Shown piece after piece: positions 57,881-64,000 of a stretch of 64,000 nt of DNA. Numbering within the stretch: the stretch's first letter is position 1; each line of letters begins with the position of its first letter. Location of the stretch: assembly GCF_040412425.1 (NCBI RefSeq), contig NC_089763.1, positions 49,855,280-49,919,279 of the forward strand, written 5' to 3'. Both the position numbers and the translations under genes were made by a program. Below the pieces are notes generated by a model. The model was not told the DNA's origin and did not search any database. It saw only the letters and a list, made by a program, of their open reading frames with translations. Origin of the DNA: Macrobrachium rosenbergii (taxonomy: Eukaryota; Arthropoda; Malacostraca; Decapoda; Palaemonidae).

Positions 57881-59350
57881 ACAGGACTGTGTCTAAAGGG
57901 TAGATATATAAAGTTGGTTAACCTCCTTCCTCAAAAGCATAGGTTTTGTCAAATTCACCCACAAAGTGTATGCATTTTGTAAGAATGATCTAAGATGTTT
58001 ATACTGTGCAAGTATTGTGAAATGTGTTTTACTATTTTCTGTTGAAGATGGTAAGGTTTTTACTTGATATATTTTGTACTGTTGTTGTGATAGAGAATTA
58101 TTGTTTTGATAAGAGGTGGATAATATCTCTTTTAGTGAGTTCTAACGTGTCTTGCTGCTAACTATATTTTACTAAGTGCTTATCATTGTGACTTGGCAAC
58201 GTTGTCTTTGAGGAAGTTTTAGAAAGACATGAGTTTAGTTTTTTTAAAGTGAAGGTAATCTTTTGCAAGAATGGTATAATCTTTAAACATATTTTTGTCT
58301 TAGTGAAATTGCTGTTGGTATATTTCCATTTTTGCATATTTCATTCTTATGTCTGTGTTATCATATTGCTCTAATTTTATAATTACACAGTGTGTTCCAA
58401 AGTTTTGTGTTGTTGATTGCTTAGCATTTTGTTGTGGATATTTATTATTGAGATTTCAGAGAATACTTATATGGATTGCAGTAAGTAATATTTTGGTGAA
58501 CACTTGTGTTGAGTTTAGTTAATCAGGTGTATATCTAAAACTTGAGTGAGAGTTAATGGTTTGAATTTTACTTAACCAAATTGTTTTCTTGATAAATTAA
58601 AGTTTTGTGAATTAATCTTGACTAAGAAATACTTAAATATTATGCTGTTGTCAAGTAATAGTAATTCTTTTTGAGATTGTGAACTCTCCTATAACTTTTG
58701 AACTTAGAAATAAATTTGTCTGTTTAAAGTTTTAAAAGCACAGTGTTTCATTTTGACCACCAGTGATTAGAGAAATTAATGAATGTGTACAAGGTAAGTG
58801 ATATATCAGTCTAGTTCTCCTTTATCAAAGTGAAATAGAACTAGGGAAACCGTTATAGTGTTTGATGAAGTGATGCCCATTTTTCACTTGCCTGTTTATA
58901 CCTCACCCATAACTTGATAAAGCTAGATTGATTTTTCCAAGTGATAAACAAGTTTTATGGGATCACTGTACCTTTAGAGTATTCAGTCTTAATATTTTTG
59001 TTATGAGGTTTCAAGCGTCTGGCCGAAGTGAGGTAACTTTTGGTCTTATTATTTGTGTAATAACCAGGTACTTGATCACTTCGTGACAAAACATTTGGTG
59101 CCCAGACCCAGGACAGAATGGGATCAAATGGGATTGAACCCAGGATCGAACCTTGATAAAATATTTGATGGCCAGACCTGGGAAAATTAAACAAAATATT
59201 TGGTGCCCATCATCCGGGAAGAACTAAACAGAATATCACTCTGGTTTATGGTTTATACTGGTGGTGTTAGGAATATATTTTGGTAGGAGGGTAACCATAT
59301 AATTGTTTTGAAGTGTATTGTAAACTATTTAGTTGAGTAAACTAGAGAAA
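57878..59350 (+). other. presumed LTR and leader of the retroelement
   Basis: T/G-rich, non-coding sequence. AATAAA occurs at 58708-58713. Three related motifs resembling TTTGGTGCCCA precede gag (59094, 59199 and a variant near 59167), suggesting local duplication around the primer-binding site. LTR boundaries could not be set because no intact 3' LTR is present for comparison. Confidence 0.45.
59096..59113 (+). other. candidate primer-binding site
   Basis: TGGTGCCCAGACCCAGGA begins with the TGG expected opposite a tRNA CCA end and lies 255 bases before the gag ATG. The tRNA was not identified. Confidence 0.45.
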
Positions 59351-60678
59351 ATGGCTCTGTTTGAAGTTCAGGAATTTTTGGGGCTCCAACCATCAGAAAG
59401 TTATCTGAATCTCACCTGACTAAGGTGCAGTGGACTCTCTTAGCAGTGATATGTGGGGGTAATGTTACCAGTGATATGATTGAGGCACAAGTCAAATGCG
59501 TCGCAATCCAGGCATTAATAAGCTCTGGTAAAATAGATGGAGAGTTAAGGGAAGCATATGAATTGTTGAATGCAGCTGAGGTAGAATTTACAAATAAGCT
59601 AAGGCAAGAGAATGAGAACGGTGATGTAGAGGCAGAACTTAGATGTTTAGAAACAGAAGAAAATTGGGGTAGATTGAAGCTGCTAGAATCAGAAGAAAAG
59701 TTACTAGGCTGCAGATGCAGGCTGATAAAGAAAAAGAAGATAGAGAAAGAGCAAAACATGAAAGGGAGTTGGAGTTAATCAGAGCTCGATCTATACTACC
59801 TGTAAACCATATAACTATATCCAAGGTAATGCAGACCCTGTGTTTGATGTCGTAAGAGTAAAGAAGTTAATTCCAAAATTTACAGAAGCTCCAGATGAGT
59901 TTTTTGATCACTTTGAAAAAGTGGCTTCAGGTATGGGATGGCCAGAGGATAAATGGTCAGTCTTGTTACAGAGTGTTCTCACTGGTAAAGGAAGAAGTGC
60001 CTATTTAGCCTATCAGCTGATCAGTGTAAAGAGTACAAGGTACTCAAACACAATGTAATACAAGTTTACCAGATGACCCCTGAGTATTATAATGAAAGAT
60101 TCAGATCTTTGAGAAAGGATAACAAGATAACTTTCTTGGATTATGCCTACAAAGTAAGAAGATGTTTTAAACGATGGTTGGAGGCGGCTAAAGTCAAGTC
60201 TGTGGACGAACTTGAAGAATTAGTGGTCTTAGAGCAATATCTAAGAGGAATTCCTGAACATATTAGAGTTTATTTGAGAGAGAGAGAGGTGAAGAAACTT
60301 GATAAAGCTGCTACTCTGAGAGAGGACTATAACATAATATCCAGCAAAAAGAATTATAATGTCAAGTACCAGAACCAACAATTCACAGGTTATAGGTCTC
60401 AGTCGAGTTTTAAGAACAGTACTGTGAGAAACCCCTCTAATAACTATACCAGTACAAAGCCAGGATATGCCCCACGGCAGTGGAACGTTAAACCCTCCCC
60501 TTCTAGTCTATTCTCAAGACAGGTGCAGAAAATTAATGTTGTTTGCTACAAGTGTGGAAGAGTAGGACATTATAGTCGAGATTGCTGCAAGGTACACCAG
60601 CAGGTTAAGCCAGTTGTACAGGTGATAAGGGGTAACCAGGTAAAGCCAACTATGAAGAACAGTGTGGGGAAAAATTAA
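59351..60678 (+). pseudogene. retroelement gag, frameshifted
   Basis: Starts at ATG 59351 (MALFEVQEF). The frame shifts near 59385 and near 59740, and there is a stop near 60056. Pieces at 59425-59778, 59840-60058 and 60073-60678 show a charged helical segment, a retrotransposon-gag-like part (FDHFEKVASGMGWPEDKW, YNERFRSLRKDNKITFLDYA) and a zinc knuckle near the C-terminus (CYKCGRVGHYSRDC, 60543-60585). It would have formed the nucleocapsid-like particle. Confidence 0.85.
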
Positions 60679-60732
60679 ACGAGACAAGCAGAGTGCTTAG
60701 CAACCAGTTGAAATGCAACTTCCAGTAGTGAG

Positions 60733-61524
60733 TGGCTGAACAGTGAGGAGGCTTTTAAGCCATACATTTATGAAGGTATGCTGACAACTCCCTCTTTGAG
60801 TGTACAGGTACCAGTGAAGATATTATGTGATACAGGAAGTAACCATAGTGTGGTAGTTTGTGGTGCTCACCCACAGTTGGAGAAGAATCTCGCCAGAGAT
60901 TCAGTTATTTTAAAGGGTATAGGAGGAGAGGAAGTAACAACTATATGCCGCTTGCATTTGTCATTTGAATTAATGACAGGAAACATTGATTTTGCTGTAA
61001 AGGACTCACTAGCTGTTGAAGGTGTGCATGTTGTACTAGGTAATGAAGTTGGTGGTGTTCCCTTCGTTCCTTGTCCTATAGTGACAGACAAACCGTTAAG
61101 GATTAGTCCTACGGTAGATTTAGAGAAGAAAAACCCCCACTTGTTTCCAAGTTGTGTAACTACCAGGAGTATGAAGAGAACTGAGCATAGAAGTGAAGAA
61201 ACTGGAGATTTACCTGCACCAGAAGGATCAAGTGAAGGATCTTTGAGCTTAGAAGAGCTGTTCCAGGAAAGTGAAGTTTCCCCTAGTGTTAGTAATGAAG
61301 AGATTTCCGAAGAAGAAGAGGATCCTGTTGTTATTAAAGAGACTCCGAGTAGTCAAAGTGTTCCTGAAGACAGTAGTGAAACTACAGAAGCAGAGTTGAC
61401 AGATATTGAGAGTTCAGACCTTGAAGTTGGTCAAGTGACTAGAGAGAAGCTAGTGGAACTGCAGAAGAGGGATACAACGTTGGCTGATCTGTTCTTCAGA
61501 GTTGTTGATCAAGAAGAGATTTAA
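60733..61524 (+). pseudogene. retroelement aspartic protease and acidic linker
   Basis: The active-site motif ILCDTGSNHSVV lies at about 60817-60855, and LGNEV in the position of the usual second hydrophobic-Gly motif at about 61038. A long acidic, Ser/Glu-rich linker follows (about 61190-61440) before the integrase. It shares the frame of the last gag piece but is separated from it by stops. Ends at a TAA at 61522-61524. Confidence 0.82.
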
Positions 61525-61557
61525 CAAACTTCTACCTGTTATTATCTAAAGGAAGGA

Positions 61558-62650
61558 TTGCTAATGAGGAAGCATCGACCTGCATACATACCAGGAAATG
61601 CTGAATGGGGTGAATATCATCAAATTTTGATTCCATATCCATTGAGGAAGCAAGCGGTAGCAGTAGCGCATGAGTCTGGACATGTGGGAATCAGGAAGAC
61701 TGTTGAGGAGGTTATGAAGTATTTTTTTTGGCCTGGACTTCACAAGGATGTTAGCAAATTTTGCAGGGAGTGTCATACATGCCAGATAGCTGGAAAACCA
61801 AATGAAACTATTCAAAAGGCCCCCCTGTAACCGATAGAAGTTAGAGGAGAACCCTTTAGCAAGGTGATAATGGATGTGGTTGGTCTGCTTCCAAAAACAA
61901 AGAAAGGACATGAATATCCATTGACGTTAATGTGTCCAGTAACAAGATATCCTGGGACGATTCCTGTAAGAAGTATAAGTGCAAGGGTAATTGCTGAGAA
62001 GTTGGTGGAACTTTTCTCCAAGTTTGGAATTCCAGAAATTATACAAAGTGATTAAGGGACGAACTTTACCTCAAAAATATTCCAGGAACAACAGTTATCT
62101 ACTGCTTATCACCCAAAGACTTAAGGAGCCTTGGAAAGGTTCCACCAGACTTTGAAAAGTATGTTAACCAAGTACTGTAATGAGTTGGGAAGAGAATGGG
62201 ATGTTGATTTACCTTTAGTGTTATTTGAGGTTAGAAATGCTTATCAAGAAAGTATGGGATGTTCGCCAAACGAAATGATTTTCGGTCGAGACGTGAGAGG
62301 TCCATTGAAAATTCTTGCAGAGAACTGGGAAGAAAATCAAGAGGAAGTCCAAGGAGGATATGTGAAGGACTTGAGGAAAAGGTTAAAAGAAATTAGAAAA
62401 TTCTCTTTAGAAAATTTGAAGAAAAGCCAAAAGAAAATGAAAAGAAAGTATGATGCTAAGACTAAGCTAAGAAATTTTAATGTTGGACAGCAAGTTCTAG
62501 CGTTTTTACCAGTGAAAAGGTTTCCCCTTACAAATAAATTTCAAGGTCCTTATAGGATAACAGAAAAGTTAAGTGATTGAACTCATGTGATTGAAACTCC
62601 AGGGAGAAGAAAACGACAGAGGAAGATACATGTAAATCTTTTGAAACCCT
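61558..62650 (+). pseudogene. retroelement integrase with GPY/F module
   Basis: The zinc finger shows HESGH and CRECHTC (61669-61785). The catalytic core has D in VIMDVVGLL, D in IIQSD near 62050 and E in ALERFHQTLK near 62130. In-frame stops fall at about 61828, 62053, 62122 and 62578, and a short deletion near 62080 is likely. The C-terminal FQGPYRITEKL and HVNLLKPYF (62540-62650) form the GPY/F module typical of Ty3/gypsy integrases. Confidence 0.87.
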
Positions 62651-63360
62651 ACTTCTCAGAGACTAGAACTGAGGTTATGTCTATAACCCAAACAGCTTCC
62701 TCTACAGAGGATGATGATGGCTACGAGTTAGGAGCTGAAAACAAGATGAACAATTCTTCAGTGTTAGAAAATTTGGAAAACAAACTAAATCATCTAAGTG
62801 TTGAACAAAGCAAAGAATTAATTGAGATGATTCAAAGTTTCCCTGATATTTTTACAGACATTCCTAAGTGTACCGACTTGACAAAGCATGAGATAAAGAT
62901 CAGAGATGCTAAGCCATTCAAGCAAGGAGCTTACCGTGTATCACCCTTTCATCAAGATGTTTTGAAAAAGGAAGTTGAATATTTGTTGCAGCATGGATTG
63001 GCAGAGCCCAGTTCAAGTCATTACAGTTCTCCTTGAGTGTTAGTGAAGAAACCAGATGGCTTGTTTAGGATGTGTATTGATTGTAGAAAACTGAATTCCA
63101 TCAGTGTAGCTGATAATTATCCCTTATCTCTTATTGATCAATCACTTGGTAATATTTGGCAAGCCAAGTTTTTTCTAAAGTGGTGAAAGAGTTACAAAGA
63201 TTTGTGAATGTGCCTAGAGTTTATCGCCTATTCTGTTTAAGTTTTCTAGCCCATAGTAATTCCCCTGACTGATTGTATGATCTTGTTGTGTAAAGAGAGA
63301 GAACATTTTTGGAAGGAGCAATGTAATTGTAGATTATTTATCCCGTTCCAAATCGTTGGA
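62651..63360 (+). pseudogene. retroelement reverse transcriptase N-terminus and RT/RNase H remnants
   Basis: A leader (FPDIFTDIPKCTDLTKHEI, VSPFHQDVLKKEVEYLL) is followed by a stop at 63034-63036 and then the first RT block (LFRMCIDCRKLNSIS, NYPLSLIDQ). Near 63178 the sequence jumps to a part like the region after the RT catalytic motif (VKELQRFVNVPRVYRLF). Near 63310-63350 it jumps to an RNase H C-terminal-like end (NVIVDYLSRS). The catalytic core of RT and most of RNase H are missing. Confidence 0.78.
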
Positions 63361-63386
63361 TTCGAAACCGGGATAATTAATCTTCT

Positions 63387-63396
63387 GGGGGGAGGA
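63387..63396 (+). other. polypurine tract
   Basis: GGGGGGAGGA sits just after the last RNase H-like codons and a short tail, where a retroelement plus-strand primer is expected. ATATTATACAG follows, then unrelated repeat sequence. Confidence 0.6.
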
Positions 63397-63407
63397 ATAT
63401 TATACAG

Positions 63408-63850
63408 GTAGTGCTCGAGTTACGATAATTCGACTTAGAATAATTCGCTTTTATGATGGGGTTAGCAATTAATATTGATACGACAATATGTTGAAAATAT
63501 GTATTTTTAAATTTCGCGGGCGACTGGCACAGGCAACAGTGTACAATCAGGCAGCATACGGTGTACGATACGTTGGCCCGAGAGGCTAGAATAGGTACAT
63601 TAATTCAATGAGCCGACCTCACTTGCTCTCGTTGTGTCGGAAGTTAAAATAGGTCAATGTTCGTTTGCAATTTTTGTGTGTTTTAGGTAGTGCTCGAGTT
63701 ACGATAATTCAAGTTTACGATGGAGTTAGCAATTAATACTGGTACGACAATATTTAGAAAATATTTTTAAATTTCGCGCAGGCACAGGCAACAATGTACA
63801 GTCAGGCAGCAAGAGAGACCAACTTACAATAGACCAACTTCTTCTCCTCC
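63408..63850 (+). repeat. tandem copies of a GTAGTGCTCGAGTTACGATAA repeat
   Basis: Two copies start at about 63409 and 63687 with GTAGTGCTCGAGTTACGATA and share TTAGCAATTAATA(T/C)TG, TACGACAATAT, TTTTTAAATTTCGCG, GGCACAGGCAACA and CAGGCAGCA. The second is shorter. Origin unknown; it replaces the expected 3' LTR. Confidence 0.82.
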
Positions 63851-64000
63851 ATCTCTTTATTCCATCTTCTAGTTAAAAAAGTAAGAGAATGATGAAAGTA
63901 TTGTTAGTAACCCTATACTCTTGCGAAAATGCATACAGCCATAAACAACCGAACGAGAAACTATTGTTTTGCTAATAACCGAATCGCATAACAACTATTT
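63851..64000. other. unassigned window end
   Basis: No feature recognised. Confidence 0.4.

Larger units (their letters stand above)
57070..63407 (+). mobile_element. decayed Ty3/gypsy-type retrotransposon, Gmr1-like domain order
   Basis: Order of parts on the plus strand: gag with a CCHC knuckle, aspartic protease (DTG), integrase (HHCC zinc finger, DDE core, GPY/F module), then the N-terminal part of reverse transcriptase and scraps of RT/RNase H. Integrase before RT is the order of the Gmr1-like clade and of Ty1/copia, but the sequences (GPY/F module, RT motifs) are of Ty3/gypsy type. A primer-binding-site candidate lies at 59096 and a polypurine tract at 63387. The left LTR is not proven; the sequence from about 57070 to 59090 is a candidate. 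The 3' LTR appears lost after about 11 bases. Many stops and frameshifts make it non-functional. Confidence 0.85.

Noticed and set aside
60867..61911. Minus-strand frames opposite the retroelement protease and integrase
   Set aside because: Shadows of the plus-strand pol sequence.

Overview
The window looks like the nuclear genome of a decapod crustacean (shrimp, prawn or crab). Four things suggest this: very dense (TA)n, (CT/GA)n and (CATA)n microsatellites; interspersed repeats carrying the signature 'GACCTCATAGGTCCCAGC', which I know from decapod sequence; a large-intron gene for the arthropod septate-junction protein Mesh; and many decayed transposable elements. The species cannot be named from the sequence alone.

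The only host gene I can support is mesh. It lies on the minus strand and spans 52731 down to 19734. Fifteen constitutive exons were placed by hand at GT/AG junctions. They join in one unbroken frame and encode, in order, the end of a NIDO domain, an IPT/E-set domain, an AMOP domain, a von Willebrand D domain, a following extracellular region and one sushi domain. The 5' exons (start codon, signal peptide, most of NIDO) were not found and are probably beyond position 64000. The 3' end is duplicated. One terminal exon (27650-28212) carries the transmembrane helix and a long tail with an SH3-type proline motif. A second, homologous transmembrane exon (22004-22208) splices in frame to a small last exon (19734-19824). 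Both versions end in a class I PDZ-ligand sequence. A possible 35-residue cassette (46725-46828) sits in the AMOP region but is one base out of phase.

The rest is mobile and repetitive DNA. 410-3629 is a DNA transposon with terminal inverted repeats of about 330 bp and a broken DDE transposase of the Tc1/mariner (IS630) supergroup. 3688-4036 is a MITE. 5.5-6.4 kb and 8.65-9.16 kb are minisatellites. 41109-45748 is a LINE reverse transcriptase split by a 3479-bp element (41319-44797). That element has about 320-bp inverted repeats, a TAA target duplication and a broken gene of a widespread invertebrate PIN/XPG-nuclease-like family. About 57.1-63.4 kb is a decayed Ty3/gypsy-type element whose integrase precedes its reverse transcriptase, the rare Gmr1-like order. 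Several fold-back hairpin elements, often joined to (TA)n tracts, lie at 21.4, 22.4, 55.0 and 56.4 kb.

Stretches between these features are large introns, or the 3' flank of mesh below 19.7 kb, in which I see no further gene. All exon boundaries come from reading splice consensus, phase and protein similarity from memory. No alignment or expression data were available.
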